Of a stretch of DNA of 64,000 nt, positions 29,777 through 39,226 are shown piece by piece. The DNA is from Marivibrio sp040218065 (lineage in GTDB: Bacteria > Pseudomonadota > Alphaproteobacteria > UBA8366 > Aestuariispiraceae), in NCBI RefSeq assembly GCF_040218065.1, contig NZ_JAVJQE010000007.1, positions 186,001-250,000 on the forward strand, written 5' to 3'. How positions within the stretch are numbered: the first letter of the stretch is position 1; each line of letters opens with the position of its first letter. A program made the position numbers and the translations under genes. A model generated the notes under the pieces. It was given only the letters and a program-made list of their open reading frames with translations. It had not been told where the DNA came from and did no database searches.

Positions 29777-30988
29777 CGCGAACAGCCCGCGCGAGGAGGG
29801 GTCGTAGGGCTCCGGCTGCATCTCCAGATGCAGGCGATCGCCCTTGTAAGGGTGCGCGCGGGCGACCGCCTCGTCGAGCTCAACCCCCAGGCCCGGCGCG
29901 TCGGGCGGGATGACGTAGCCGTCCTCCCAGCGGATCGGGGTCTTCAGGATCTCGGCGTGGAAGCCGTCCCAGCGGCCGATCCCCTCCAGCAGCAGGAAAT
30001 TGGGGCTGGCGGCGGCGATCTGGATGTTGGCCGCGCCGACGATCGGCCCGCAATAGAGGTGCGGCGCGATCTGCGCGTGATGGGCCTCGGCAAGGGCGGC
30101 GATCTTCTTCGCCTCCAGGATCCCGCCGATGCGGCCCAGATTCATCTGAACGATGTTGACGGCGCCGGCGCCGAGGTGAGCCGCAATCTCCATCTTGGTG
30201 GTCAGCCGCTCGCCGGCGGCGATCGGGATCGCGGTGGCGCGCGCCACCTCCGCCATGCGCTCGGGCGCGTCGGGCGGGACGGGCTCCTCGAACCACAACG
30301 GATCGTAGGGTTCGATCCGGCGGGCGAGGCGCTTGGCGCCGGAGACGGTGAACTGTCCGTGCGTGCCGAACAACAGATCCGCCCTGTCGCCGACGGCCTC
30401 GCGCACCTTTTTGCAGAAAGCCTCCGAGCGATCGAGGATCGCCATGTCGGGCTGGTGCGGGCCGAAGCGGGTGTAGGGGCCGGCCGGGTCGAACTTGAGC
30501 GCCGTGAATCCTTGGCGCACCCACTCGACCGCCGCCTCGGCCGAGGCGTCGGGATCTGCGTAAAAGCCGGCCGGGTCGTCCCCCGGCTTGGGATAGAGAT
30601 AGGTGTAGGTGCGCAGCCGGCGGTTGACGGTCCCGCCGATCAGCTCGCGCACCGGCCGGTCCAGCGCCTTGCCGATCAGATCCCAGCAGGCCGTCTCCAG
30701 CCCGCTGGCCGCGCCCATCACGGTCGGGTCCGGGCGCTGGGTGAAGCCGGAGCCGTAGCAGCCGCGGATGAAGCGCTCGGTCTCGAACGGGTTTTGACCC
30801 TCAAGATAACGCTGGAACAGATCCTCGATCACCGCCGTCATGGCGCTCGGCCCGACGGCGGCGGCGTAGACTTCGCCGTAGCCGACGGTTCCGTCGTCCG
30901 CCGTCAGCTTGACGAACTGGAAATAGCGTCCGCCGAAGCCGGGCGGCGGATTGCCGACGACGAAGACCTCAAGGTCGGTGACGCGCAT
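29768..30988 (-). CDS. Enolase-superfamily sugar-acid dehydratase (mandelate racemase family)
   Basis: A 406-residue enolase-superfamily enzyme close to the D-galactonate/mannonate/gluconate dehydratase class. The capping domain begins MRVTDLEVFVVGNPPPGFGG. The barrel shows the LKFDPAGPYT lysine strand, metal-binding residues in LLFGTHGQF, LWFEEPVPPDAPE and PIAAGERLT, and the catalytic histidine in HAQIAPHLYCGPI. A hydroxy-acid dehydration is expected, giving a 2-keto-3-deoxy sugar acid; the precise substrate cannot be assigned. AAGGGAGG precedes ATG at 30988. The next gene in the same direction, upstream, is a Zn alcohol dehydrogenase, consistent with a sugar-acid pathway. Confidence 0.85.
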   Translation of the reverse strand: MRVTDLEVFVVGNPPPGFGGRYFQFVKLTADDGTVGYGEVYAAAVGPSAMTAVIEDLFQRYLEGQNPFETERFIRGCYGSGFTQRPDPTVMGAASGLETACWDLIGKALDRPVRELIGGTVNRRLRTYTYLYPKPGDDPAGFYADPDASAEAAVEWVRQGFTALKFDPAGPYTRFGPHQPDMAILDRSEAFCKKVREAVGDRADLLFGTHGQFTVSGAKRLARRIEPYDPLWFEEPVPPDAPERMAEVARATAIPIAAGERLTTKMEIAAHLGAGAVNIVQMNLGRIGGILEAKKIAALAEAHHAQIAPHLYCGPIVGAANIQIAAASPNFLLLEGIGRWDGFHAEILKTPIRWEDGYVIPPDAPGLGVELDEAVARAHPYKGDRLHLEMQPEPYDPSSRGLFAGG

Positions 30989-31023
30989 CGAAAAGCCTCC
31001 CTTAGGGGCAGCCGGGCGGCCGG

Positions 31024-32115
31024 TCAGTCGAAGGTGATGACGTTGCGCAGGACGCGGCCCTGCTTCACCTCCTCCACCGCCTCGTTGATTTTCTCCAGCG
31101 GGTAGCGATTCGAGATCAGCTCGTCGAGCTTGAGCCGGCCGGCCTTGTAGTGCGTCACCAGCCAGGGAATGTCGACCGCGACGCGCGCCTCGCCCATCTT
31201 GGAGCCGAGGATGCGCTGGGAATAGGCGGCGAGCGATCCCGGATCGATCTCCGCAAACACGCCCGACGGCGGCATGCCGACCAGCACCACGGCGCCGGTC
31301 TTGCCGACGATTCGCATCGCCTGGTCGATCGCGCCCTTCACGCCGACGGTGACGAAGGCGTAGTCGACGCCGCGCCCGTCGGTCGCGGCCATGACCTGGT
31401 CGACGGCGTCGGACGCGGCCGCGTCGATCGCGCCGGTCGCGCCGAACGTCGTCGCCGCCGCGCGCTTCTCCGCCACGACGTCGAGGGCCAGGATCCGGCC
31501 CGCCCCCGCGATCGCGCAGCCCTGCACGGCGTTCAGGCCGACCCCGCCGCAGCCGATCACGGCGGCCGTCTGGCCCGGACGCAAGCCGGCCGTGTTGGTC
31601 ACCGCGCCGACGCCGGTGATGACGCCGCAGGCCAAGAGGCTGGCGGCGTCCAGCGGCACGTCCTTCGGGATGGCGACCGCCTGGCTCGCCTCGACCGTCA
31701 CGGCCTCGGCGAATCCGCCGGTGCGCAGGCCGTGGACCAGCGCGCCGCCGTCGGCCGCCGTCAGCGGGGTTTTGCGGTCGAGCGGAAAGTCCGTCTCGCA
31801 CGCCGTCTGCTTGCCCTGGCCGCAATAGTGGCAGCGCCCGCAAGACCGAATCAGCGTCACCACCGCATGGTCGCCGACGGCCAGGCGCTCGACCCCGTCG
31901 CCCACGGCTTCCACCACGCCTGCGGCCTCATGCCCGTAGACCGCCGGCAAATCGCCGCCCCAGCCGCCGTCGGCGTAGAGAATGTCGGAATGGCAGATCG
32001 CGCAGGCCTTGAGGCGCACGCGCACCTCGCCCGGGCCGGGCTCGGCGAGGGTTACGGATTCGATCGACAGCGGCTCGCCGAAGGCCCGGCAAACGGCGGC
32101 GGAGACGGTGGTCAT
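31024..32115 (-). CDS. Zinc-dependent alcohol dehydrogenase
   Basis: A 363-residue class III-like Zn MDR. Catalytic zinc ligands are in ACAICHSD and GHEAAGVV. The structural zinc region CGRCHYCGQGKQTAC follows, with three visible cysteines plus the final cysteine. The NAD loop is VIGCGGVGLNAVQGC and the C-terminus ends VLRNVITFD, typical of S-(hydroxymethyl)glutathione-type or mycothiol-type family members. ATG at 32115 is preferred; a TTG six codons earlier is in frame. It lies upstream of the dehydratase with a 35-base gap, and is probably cotranscribed. Substrate unknown, likely an alcohol or hydroxy-acid. Confidence 0.88.
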   Translation of the reverse strand: MTTVSAAVCRAFGEPLSIESVTLAEPGPGEVRVRLKACAICHSDILYADGGWGGDLPAVYGHEAAGVVEAVGDGVERLAVGDHAVVTLIRSCGRCHYCGQGKQTACETDFPLDRKTPLTAADGGALVHGLRTGGFAEAVTVEASQAVAIPKDVPLDAASLLACGVITGVGAVTNTAGLRPGQTAAVIGCGGVGLNAVQGCAIAGAGRILALDVVAEKRAAATTFGATGAIDAAASDAVDQVMAATDGRGVDYAFVTVGVKGAIDQAMRIVGKTGAVVLVGMPPSGVFAEIDPGSLAAYSQRILGSKMGEARVAVDIPWLVTHYKAGRLKLDELISNRYPLEKINEAVEEVKQGRVLRNVITFD

Positions 32116-32333
32116 GGCGGGTGAAGCTCCCAATCGCGCAGGTCGCCGGAACGCTCCGCTATTCGGCGAGACGATGCAAGGGGGGAAAGCTGTCGCCGCG
32201 GGACGATCAGACGGGGTGCGCCCAGACTAAGACGATCTTGGCCCTCACCCCGACCTTGCGCCGTCGACGCCCGCCCGCTGTCGGGCCGGAACAGGCCCGG
32301 CCCGACGGGGTTTCTGAAACGGGCGACAGAGGC

Positions 32334-33374
32334 CTACCCGTCGCCGTCGACGATCTCGCGGATATCGACGGTCGTGCGCACGCCCAGATCGTCGTAATGC
32401 GCGTCGAGCCAGCGCCGCGCGGCCGTCTGGCCGATCGCGCGCAGATGCAGCAGGAAATCCCATTCGGCGTTCAGCTTCGACGACGCGCCGAGCGGCGCCA
32501 GCGCCGCCGAATCGGCGATTATGTGAACCAGCACGTGTTTGTAGCGCTCGGGATCAAGGCGGCCCTCCTCGAGCAGCCGGGCGACGAAATCGACGGCGCG
32601 CAACTCGCGCATCAGGCTGGCGTTGAAGGTGATTTCGTTGAGGCGCTCCTGAATCTCGCGGGCGGTGCGCGGAATTTCCGGCCGCTCCACCGGGTTGATC
32701 TGGACGATCAGGATGTCGTCGCTGAAGCAGCTTCGAAAGAACGGGAACAGCGCCGGATTGCCCATGTAGCCGCCGTCCCAATAGGCCTCGTTCCCGATCT
32801 CCACCGCCTGGAACATGAAGGGCAGGCAGGCGCTGGCCAGCACATGGTCGGCGGTGATGCGGCGGCGGTCGAAGACGGCGATGCGCCCGGTTCGCACATT
32901 GGTGGCCGACAGATGCAGCCGGAAGCCCTCGCAGCGCCGGACGCGATCGAAATCCACGCCGCTCTCCAACAACGGCGCCAACGGGTTGAGATCCAGCGGA
33001 TTGAACAGATAGGGCGAGGCCATGCGCCCCATCAGATCGAACAGCGCGAAGCCCGGCGATCGATCGAGCGACCAGTCCCCCATGATTCGATCGAGCAGGG
33101 TGCGCTGGATCGGACTGAAGCGCGCGGCGTCCGCGACCGAGCGCCAGAAGGCGGCGAGTTGGTCGCGCGCGCGGTCGCGGTCGACCTTGCGCTGGCCGTC
33201 GGCCAGCCCGTCGGCCAGCAACACGGCGTTCATGGCCCCGGCCGAGGTTCCCGAGACCGCCTCGATCTCGATCCGACCGTCGCGCAGGATCTCGTCCAAG
33301 ACGCCCCAGGTGAAGGCGCCGTGGGAGCCGCCGCCCTGCAGGGCGAGGCAGACGGGTTTGCGGGCGTCGCTCAT
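32334..33374 (-). CDS. Patatin-like phospholipase
   Basis: A 346-residue patatin. The oxyanion loop is LALQGGGSHGAFTWG (GGGxHG), the nucleophile is Ser in VSGTSAGAMNA (GxSxG), and the partner Asp is in YWDGGYMGNPALFP (DGG). The catalytic Ser-Asp dyad is therefore intact. The C-terminal third (ASLMRELRAVDFVARLLEEG) matches the bacterial DUF3734-type patatins. It hydrolyses acyl esters of lipids; such proteins act on membranes or on storage lipids. No signal peptide. Isolated gene between the alcohol dehydrogenase and OxyR. Confidence 0.9.
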   Translation of the reverse strand: MSDARKPVCLALQGGGSHGAFTWGVLDEILRDGRIEIEAVSGTSAGAMNAVLLADGLADGQRKVDRDRARDQLAAFWRSVADAARFSPIQRTLLDRIMGDWSLDRSPGFALFDLMGRMASPYLFNPLDLNPLAPLLESGVDFDRVRRCEGFRLHLSATNVRTGRIAVFDRRRITADHVLASACLPFMFQAVEIGNEAYWDGGYMGNPALFPFFRSCFSDDILIVQINPVERPEIPRTAREIQERLNEITFNASLMRELRAVDFVARLLEEGRLDPERYKHVLVHIIADSAALAPLGASSKLNAEWDFLLHLRAIGQTAARRWLDAHYDDLGVRTTVDIREIVDGDG

Positions 33375-33432
33375 GACCGCAGTCTATCAGCATGGGGAGC
33401 CGCGGGCGCGTCCCGAATCGACCCGCGCTCGC

Positions 33433-34353
33433 TCACAGGGGCGTCACCGTATTCGGCAGGCTGGTCTTCACCGCCGCGGCCAGGCCCTGAAACAGAGCGC
33501 GGCGCGGGCTGGCCGAGCGAAAGACCAGGCGCACCCGGCGGCTCGCCTCCGGCGCCAGAGGGCCGTCGATCCGGCGCGCGACCAGGCCTTGGTCGGTCGT
33601 CCAGGCGCCGCGCAGCGACAGCGCCGGCGCCAAGGTCGTCCCGGCCCCGGCGGCGACCAGGTTCAGGACGGTCTCGAAGCTGGTGGCGCGCAGATCGGTC
33701 TTCACCCGACGATCGGGCCGCGCCGCCCGGCAAAAGCTCAGCGCCTGATCCCGGAAGCAGTGCCCCTCGCTCAGCAGCAGCAACTCTTCGGGGTCGATCG
33801 CCGCAGCCGAGACGCTGGGCGCCTCGGCCAGCGGATGACCGCGCGGCGCCACCAGCCAGAACGGCTCGTCGAAGAGGGGGATTTCCTCCAGCCGCGAGCT
33901 CTCCGGCGCGGTGGCGATCAAAGCGGCGTCCAGATCGCCGGCCAACAGCCGCTCGGTCAAGGGCGCTGTCATCTCCTCCACCAACGCGAGGTCGAGGGTC
34001 GGTAGTTCGCGCTGGATCGCCGGCAAAATCGCCGGCACGAGCCAGGGCGCGATCGTCGGGATCGCGCCCAGCCGCGCCGCGCCGGCCAGCGGATCGCGAT
34101 GGGCGGCGGCCGCGCGGCGAATGTCCTCGGCGGCCTCAAGGGCGCGCCGAGCGATGGCGGCGATCTCACGACCGACAGGGGTCGCGCGCACGCTTTTGTT
34201 GGTCCGCTCGAACAGCGTCACGCCGAGCTCGCCTTCCAGTTTCTTGATCTGGGCGCTGAGCGTGGGCTGGCTGACATGGCAACGCTCGCTCGCCCGGCCG
34301 AAATGCTCCAGCTCCGCCACGGCGACGAGGTAATCGAGATCGCGGAGATTCAC
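33433..34353 (-). CDS. oxyR: LysR-family peroxide regulator OxyR
   Basis: A 306-residue LysR regulator. The N-terminal wHTH is MNLRDLDYLVAVAELEHFGR with CHVSQPTLSAQIKKLEGELG. The effector domain carries EGHCFRDQALSFC, whose cysteines fall at positions 199 and 208, exactly the redox pair of E. coli OxyR. Peroxide oxidises these to a disulfide and activates catalase and peroxidase genes. No catalase or alkyl hydroperoxide reductase gene is nearby, so its targets are elsewhere. It is transcribed alone, 59 bases upstream of the patatin gene. Confidence 0.93.
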   Translation of the reverse strand: MNLRDLDYLVAVAELEHFGRASERCHVSQPTLSAQIKKLEGELGVTLFERTNKSVRATPVGREIAAIARRALEAAEDIRRAAAAHRDPLAGAARLGAIPTIAPWLVPAILPAIQRELPTLDLALVEEMTAPLTERLLAGDLDAALIATAPESSRLEEIPLFDEPFWLVAPRGHPLAEAPSVSAAAIDPEELLLLSEGHCFRDQALSFCRAARPDRRVKTDLRATSFETVLNLVAAGAGTTLAPALSLRGAWTTDQGLVARRIDGPLAPEASRRVRLVFRSASPRRALFQGLAAAVKTSLPNTVTPL

Positions 34354-34440
34354 GGCGCGGCGCGGCCTTTCAGAAAGCGATGGTCATGCGGCGGCGCGTC
34401 CGACGCGCGCACGGCTTTCAGCCGCGCGCCGGCCGGCCGC

Positions 34441-35733
34441 TTACACCGGCTCGACGACCCCAACGGCCGGACGCGACGGCAAGGCGGCCGGCCGGGCGTC
34501 GGCGTCGGTCTCCGACTCGTCCTCGTCGTCCGCGACGGCGTCCTGCGCCTCGGCGTCTCCGGCGGCCCGGGCGAGCCAATCGCGCGCGGCCTCCAGATCG
34601 CCGCGCTCCTCCTCCTCGAGCCGCGCCATCATGCGGCAAATGCGCGGGCTGGGCTGCGCGCCGACAAGGGGGGTCAGGTGATTGCGCGCCTCGCCCCAGA
34701 GCTGCGCGTCGAGCGAGGCCTGGGCGAGCGACAGATGCGCCTCCGGGTGGTCGGGCGCGAGCCCGCGCAGCTTCTCCATCCGCTTCACCTGGCCAAGCGC
34801 CGTAGTCCCGGTCGGCGCCAGGTCGCGATAGATCTCGGCCAACTGGGGATCGGGCTCGGTGCGCCAGGCGTCTTCGACCAATTTCTCGGCCTTGCGGCTC
34901 CGCCCCTCCTCGCGCAGCAGCGAGGCGGCGAGCCGCACCGCCTCGATCGAGCGCGGGTCGGACTTCAAGGCCTGCTGGGCGGTCTTCAGCGCCGTGCGCG
35001 TCATGCCTTCGCGGCGCTGCGCCTTGGCCTCGGTCATCAGCAAATCGGCGCGCCGGCGGCCAACCTCGACCTCCGGGATCGCCTTGGCGCGGCCGGCGCG
35101 GTCGAGCGTCGCCAGGGCCGCCTGACGGCGCCCCTGCTCCTGCTGCAGCTCCAGCAGCTCGCGCAGCACCCAGGGCGTGCCCGGACGCAGCGCGTCCGCG
35201 CGCTCGGCCAGTTCAAGCGCGCGCGCGCGATCGCCGGCCTTCAACGCCTGCATCATCAGCCCGCGCACGCCCATGAAGGCCGTCGACGGATCGTCCAACA
35301 TGCCTTCGAAATACCGGCGCGCGGCGTCGTCCTGGCCGTTCAGCTGCGCCGATTGCGCCGACAGCAGCCGCGTCAGCGCCGGGTCGTCGAGCAGCGCGTC
35401 GGCGCGTTTGGCCTGCCGCGCCGCCTCGTTCTTGTCGCCGGCCGCGACGGCCACCATGCCCTGCGTCAGGGCCTGATACCCGCGGGTTCGACGCGAGCGC
35501 GCGCGGCTCTCCTTCAGTCGTCCGGGCAGGCGCACGACGCCGCGTCGGATCCGGTCGCCGAAGGCGAGCAGCAGCGCCAGGACGAGCACGGCGAGCAACA
35601 GCAGCCCGACCGGCATGTCGGCGCGCCAGCCGCGGAACTCGATCGAAACCGCCCCGGGGTAGACGGTGAAATAGGCGACAAGAGCCCCCAGAATCCCGAG
35701 TTTGACGAGGAAGAGCAGCGCGCGGGCGGTCAT
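34441..35733 (-). CDS. hemY: HemY-type TPR membrane protein
   Basis: A 430-residue protein of the HemY (porphyrin biosynthesis TPR) family. Two N-terminal transmembrane helices are clear (ALLFLVKLGILGALVAYF and GLLLLAVLVLALLLAFGD), followed by TPR repeats: AARQAKRADALLDDPALTRL, AKAGDRARALELAERADAL, LKTAQQALKSDPRSIEAV and HPEAHLSLAQASLDAQLWGEA. The C-terminus is acidic. It sits at the end of the heme operon hemC-hemD-hemY, transcribed in that order. The family is thought to organise heme enzymes at the inner membrane. Its role is inferred from homologues. Confidence 0.88.
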   Translation of the reverse strand: MTARALLFLVKLGILGALVAYFTVYPGAVSIEFRGWRADMPVGLLLLAVLVLALLLAFGDRIRRGVVRLPGRLKESRARSRRTRGYQALTQGMVAVAAGDKNEAARQAKRADALLDDPALTRLLSAQSAQLNGQDDAARRYFEGMLDDPSTAFMGVRGLMMQALKAGDRARALELAERADALRPGTPWVLRELLELQQEQGRRQAALATLDRAGRAKAIPEVEVGRRRADLLMTEAKAQRREGMTRTALKTAQQALKSDPRSIEAVRLAASLLREEGRSRKAEKLVEDAWRTEPDPQLAEIYRDLAPTGTTALGQVKRMEKLRGLAPDHPEAHLSLAQASLDAQLWGEARNHLTPLVGAQPSPRICRMMARLEEEERGDLEAARDWLARAAGDAEAQDAVADDEDESETDADARPAALPSRPAVGVVEPV

Positions 35734-35737
35734 CGGA

Positions 35738-38290
35738 TCAACCCTCCGTGCTGGCGGTCAGACGGTCGACCGCGGCCTGGCGCAGACGCTCCAGCGCCGC
35801 TTCGGCCGCAAGGCGCGCTTCCGCGTCGTCCAGCCATCGCGCGGCGGCGGGGCTCGCGTCGCGGGCGTCGGACAGGGCCGCGACGGCCGCGGCCAGGTCG
35901 CCGCGCGCCAGCGCCGCCTCGGCGCGGCTGACCGGCGGGCGTTCCGCCCCCTCGCCGGTCCTCCGGACGCTGACCAGGCTGGTCAGCCGACCGACCGCCT
36001 CGTCGACCCAATCGCCCTCGCCGCCGACCGCGGCGTGCATGGCGGCGGCAGAGGCCCGGAAGCGTCGCTGCAAATCGGCGCGCGTCGGCACCCCCTGCTC
36101 AGCGTAGGGCTCAAGCGCCGCGATCGCCTCGTCGAGCGCCGGGTCGTCGGGCGCGAGGCCCGCGGCGCGCTCAAGCGGCGCGGCGAAGGGGCGGCCCGCG
36201 GCGAGCGCGTCCTGGACCGAGCCGACGGCGATCACCACGGCGGCCTGCTGCGCGCCCTTGAGGGCGGGCGCGTCGGCCACGCGCTCGATCGTCTGGGCCT
36301 GTTCGGCGACGCGGCTCTCCATCGCGGCGAGGCGGTCGCGAAGCGCCTGCATCGCCTCCGCGCCCGGGCCGCTTTCGAGCGCCGCTTCGATCTCGGAGAG
36401 TCGGGTCTCCAATCCGGCCGTCGCCGACTCCAGCGCGGCCGGCGTCAGCCCGCCAGACCCGGCGGGCGCTTCTTCAAGCGCCGCCACGCGCTCCTCGAGC
36501 GCGGCGAGCGCCGCGGGATCCGCGCCCGGCGCGCCCTCCCCGGCGCTCGCGAGCGCCTCCTGCGTCCGGGCCGCGACCTGCTCGACTCGACCGCTCAGGT
36601 CCGCGATCTCCTGGGCCAGCGCTTCGATCTGCGCAGGATCGACCCCCTGCCCGTCCGGCGGCACCGCCGCGACCTTGCCGATCAGCGGGTCGAGAACCGG
36701 CGCGACCTGCGCGCGCCAATAGGGCTCCGTCGCCACGGCGACGACGGCGATGAATCCGACCAGCAGCGCGAGCCAGGCCGGCCCGCCGCCGCCCTTGGTC
36801 GGCGCGGCCGGCGCGGCCGGCGTCGGGCGCGACGACGCCTTCGGCGGCGGGGCGCTCGCGCTTTCCGCCTGAGCGGCGGGGGAGGCCTGCGACGCGTCCG
36901 GCTGGGCGGGCGCGGCGTCGGGCGCGCGCTCGTCCGACGGGTCGGACGGATCGCCCGGCTCCCGCGGGTCGCCAGGCTCCCGCCCGGCGCTCTGCGATCC
37001 CCAAGGGCTCTGTTCGGACCCGTCGGCCGGCGCGTCCGTCTCCGACTCGGCCCGGGTCGCCTCGGCCTGCGCGGTCACAGCGCCCAGATCGACGCCGGCG
37101 GCGGCCGCCGCGGCGATCACGTCGCGCCAACGGTTCTCGGGAATATGATCGCGGGTCTTCCACCCCTGGACGGTGCTGACGGCGACGCCCAGACGATTGG
37201 CCATCGGGCGAATGCCGCCAAACGCTTCGATCACCGCCTCGGCGCTCGGCGTCGCGGCCGACGCGGCGGTCTGCTGGGCCGGCGTTTCGCTCTGCGAGGC
37301 GGCGCGCGCCGGCTCTTCGCTGGAAGACCCGTCACCTGCGGGCTGGTCGCCCGCCGCCTTGGCCGCGGTCTTGTCGGCTTTCTTATCGCCCGTCTTATCG
37401 CCCGTTTTGTCGCCCGACTTATCGGACGTCCGGCGCTCGTCGTCGCTCATGGCGTTCCCCTCTGTCTCGGCGGCGAGTGTAGCAGCTTTTTCGCCGCTGT
37501 CAGGGGGAGTCTCTTCAGCTTGTACGCGTACACCCTCCTCGCGGCTCAGCAAACTCACGATTTCAGCCGCCTCCGGGGAGGCGGCGACGAGCGTACGACC
37601 CCAAGGCAGCTCGCCGGCCCGATCGGCGACGGCCTGACTGAGGCAGGCCGCCGTCATGCCGCGCGCGGCGTCGGCGAGGTCGGCCTCGCGCATCAACTCG
37701 GTAAAGGTTTGAGCGGTGCGCGGGCTGAACAGGACGACCGCGGCCACCCGGCCGGCGCGGATCGCCGCCTGAGCGTCTTCGCTCAGCCGCTCGGCCGTCT
37801 CCGCCTTGTAGAGCGCCCGTTTGACGACGCGGAAGCCCGCCTGCTCCAACCGTCCCGCCAGATCGCCGGCGAGGTCTGAGCCGGCCGCGTGAAACAGCCC
37901 CCCGTCGGCCGGTCGGCGCCGGCTTTCGACCAAATGCGCGAGCGCGGCCACGTCGCCGTCGGCGGTCTCGACCGTCGAGAACCCGACCATCCGAGCGGCG
38001 GCGGCCGTCGCCGGCCCGACGCACAAGGCCGGCAGGTCGCGTTTGCGGCTTTCGCGCGCGAACGCGCGCACGCCGTTGGCCGAGGTGAAGAGCAGCGCCT
38101 GGACATCGTCCAGATCCTTGGCGAACTGGGCGTGCGTCGGCGGGGTGGGGCGAATGGTCAGCAGCGGCTCCGGCAAGACGCCGAACCCGGCGGCCTCAAG
38201 CAGCGCCGAAAGGTCGGCCGCGTCGTCCGCGGGTCGGGTGACCAGGACGGTCGGCGCGTCGCCCTGCGCGCCGTCAGTCGAAGAAGCCAT
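35738..38290 (-). CDS. hemD: Uroporphyrinogen-III synthase fused to HTH, TM and mitofilin-like region
   Basis: One 850-residue open frame. Residues 1-240 are HemD (PTVLVTRPADDAADLSALL, ALLFTSANGVRAFA, VLFSPRTAQTF), which closes the tetrapyrrole ring. From about 280 comes a low-complexity DKSGDKTG-type repeat, then an HTH of the carph-isopro type (IEAFGGIRPMANRLGVAVST), a Pro/Ala linker, one transmembrane helix (WLALLVGFIAVVAVATEPYW) and a long coiled-coil mitofilin-like C-terminus. In most alphaproteobacteria the second half is a separate gene. An internal ATG (37448, AAMSDDERR region) preceded by AGGGG could start it independently, giving two products. It overlaps hemC by 17 bases. The HTH in an inner-membrane protein is unusual. 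Confidence 0.85.
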   Translation of the reverse strand: MASSTDGAQGDAPTVLVTRPADDAADLSALLEAAGFGVLPEPLLTIRPTPPTHAQFAKDLDDVQALLFTSANGVRAFARESRKRDLPALCVGPATAAAARMVGFSTVETADGDVAALAHLVESRRRPADGGLFHAAGSDLAGDLAGRLEQAGFRVVKRALYKAETAERLSEDAQAAIRAGRVAAVVLFSPRTAQTFTELMREADLADAARGMTAACLSQAVADRAGELPWGRTLVAASPEAAEIVSLLSREEGVRVQAEETPPDSGEKAATLAAETEGNAMSDDERRTSDKSGDKTGDKTGDKKADKTAAKAAGDQPAGDGSSSEEPARAASQSETPAQQTAASAATPSAEAVIEAFGGIRPMANRLGVAVSTVQGWKTRDHIPENRWRDVIAAAAAAGVDLGAVTAQAEATRAESETDAPADGSEQSPWGSQSAGREPGDPREPGDPSDPSDERAPDAAPAQPDASQASPAAQAESASAPPPKASSRPTPAAPAAPTKGGGGPAWLALLVGFIAVVAVATEPYWRAQVAPVLDPLIGKVAAVPPDGQGVDPAQIEALAQEIADLSGRVEQVAARTQEALASAGEGAPGADPAALAALEERVAALEEAPAGSGGLTPAALESATAGLETRLSEIEAALESGPGAEAMQALRDRLAAMESRVAEQAQTIERVADAPALKGAQQAAVVIAVGSVQDALAAGRPFAAPLERAAGLAPDDPALDEAIAALEPYAEQGVPTRADLQRRFRASAAAMHAAVGGEGDWVDEAVGRLTSLVSVRRTGEGAERPPVSRAEAALARGDLAAAVAALSDARDASPAAARWLDDAEARLAAEAALERLRQAAVDRLTASTEG
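37383..37426. repeat. 12-bp tandem repeat inside the hemD fusion
   Basis: CTTATCGCCCGT, repeated with variation three to four times, encodes DKTGDKTGDK and relatives. It lies just after the possible internal start and before the HTH; the linker is likely flexible and length-variable between strains. Confidence 0.6.
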
Positions 38291-39215
38291 CGCCCATCTC
38301 CGCTTTCAGACGCCGACCGGCCTCACGGCCGACGGCCTCGGAGTCGTCGGCCGGGCCGCTCTCCTCCACGCGCAGCAGGCGCGTTCCGTCCTCGCGCGCG
38401 ACCAGACCGCGGAATCGGATCGTCCCGTCCGTGAGTTCGGCCAAGCCCGCGATGGGCGTATGGCAGGAGCCGTCCAGCACTTCGAGATAGGCGCGCTCGC
38501 ACGTCACCCGGGCCAAGCTGTCGGCGTGGCTCAGCGGGGCGAGGATTTCGGCGACCGCCTCGTCCTCGATGCGTCGCGCAATGCAGATCGCGCCCTGCGC
38601 GACCGCGGGCAGGAACCGCTCCGGCTCGAGCGCGCGGGCGCCGGCGTCGGCCACCATGTCGAGGCGTGTCAGCCCCGCCATCGCCAACATCGTCGCGTCC
38701 GCCACGCCGTCGGCGAGCTTCTTCAGGCGCGTCTGCACGTTGCCGCGGAACAGCACGATGTCGAGGTCGGGCCGCATCGCTTTCAACTGCGCCTTGCGCC
38801 GCAGGCTGGCGCTGCCCACCGTCGCGCCCCGGGGCAGCGCCTCCGGCCCCTCGGCCTTCAGGCTGAGCCAGGCGTCGCGCGGATCCTCGCGCTCCAGCAC
38901 CGCGCCGATCGCGACGCCGGGATCGAGGATGGTCTCCATATCCTTCATGGAGTGCACGGCGGCCGTGCAGCGATCCTCCAACAGCGCGCGGTCGAGCTCC
39001 TTGGTGAACAGCCCCTTGCCGCCCACTTCGGCCAGCGGCCGGTCGGTTATGGCGTCGCCCGAGACCTTGATCTCGCGGATCTCCACCGGCAGATCGGGCC
39101 AGCGGCGGGCCAGCAGGTCGCGCGTCTCATAGGCTTGGGCCATCGCCAGCGGGGAGCCGCGGGTGCCCAGGACGAAAGGTTTCTCGGGCGAGAAATGATC
39201 GATCGGTGATGTCAT
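38274..39215 (-). CDS. hemC: Porphobilinogen deaminase (hydroxymethylbilane synthase)
   Basis: A 313-residue HemC, standard length. It assembles four porphobilinogens into hydroxymethylbilane using a covalent dipyrromethane cofactor. Landmarks are VLGTRGSPLAMAQA, GDAITDRPLAEVGGKGLFTKELD, AVHSMKDMET, GSASLRRKAQLKAMRPD and the cofactor cysteine in LDGSCHTPIAG. ATG at 39215 is chosen. It heads the heme operon and shares a 71-base divergent region with tsaD that holds a perfect palindrome. Confidence 0.95.
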   Translation of the reverse strand: MTSPIDHFSPEKPFVLGTRGSPLAMAQAYETRDLLARRWPDLPVEIREIKVSGDAITDRPLAEVGGKGLFTKELDRALLEDRCTAAVHSMKDMETILDPGVAIGAVLEREDPRDAWLSLKAEGPEALPRGATVGSASLRRKAQLKAMRPDLDIVLFRGNVQTRLKKLADGVADATMLAMAGLTRLDMVADAGARALEPERFLPAVAQGAICIARRIEDEAVAEILAPLSHADSLARVTCERAYLEVLDGSCHTPIAGLAELTDGTIRFRGLVAREDGTRLLRVEESGPADDSEAVGREAGRRLKAEMGDGFFD

Positions 39216-39226
39216 GGCGTCCAAGC

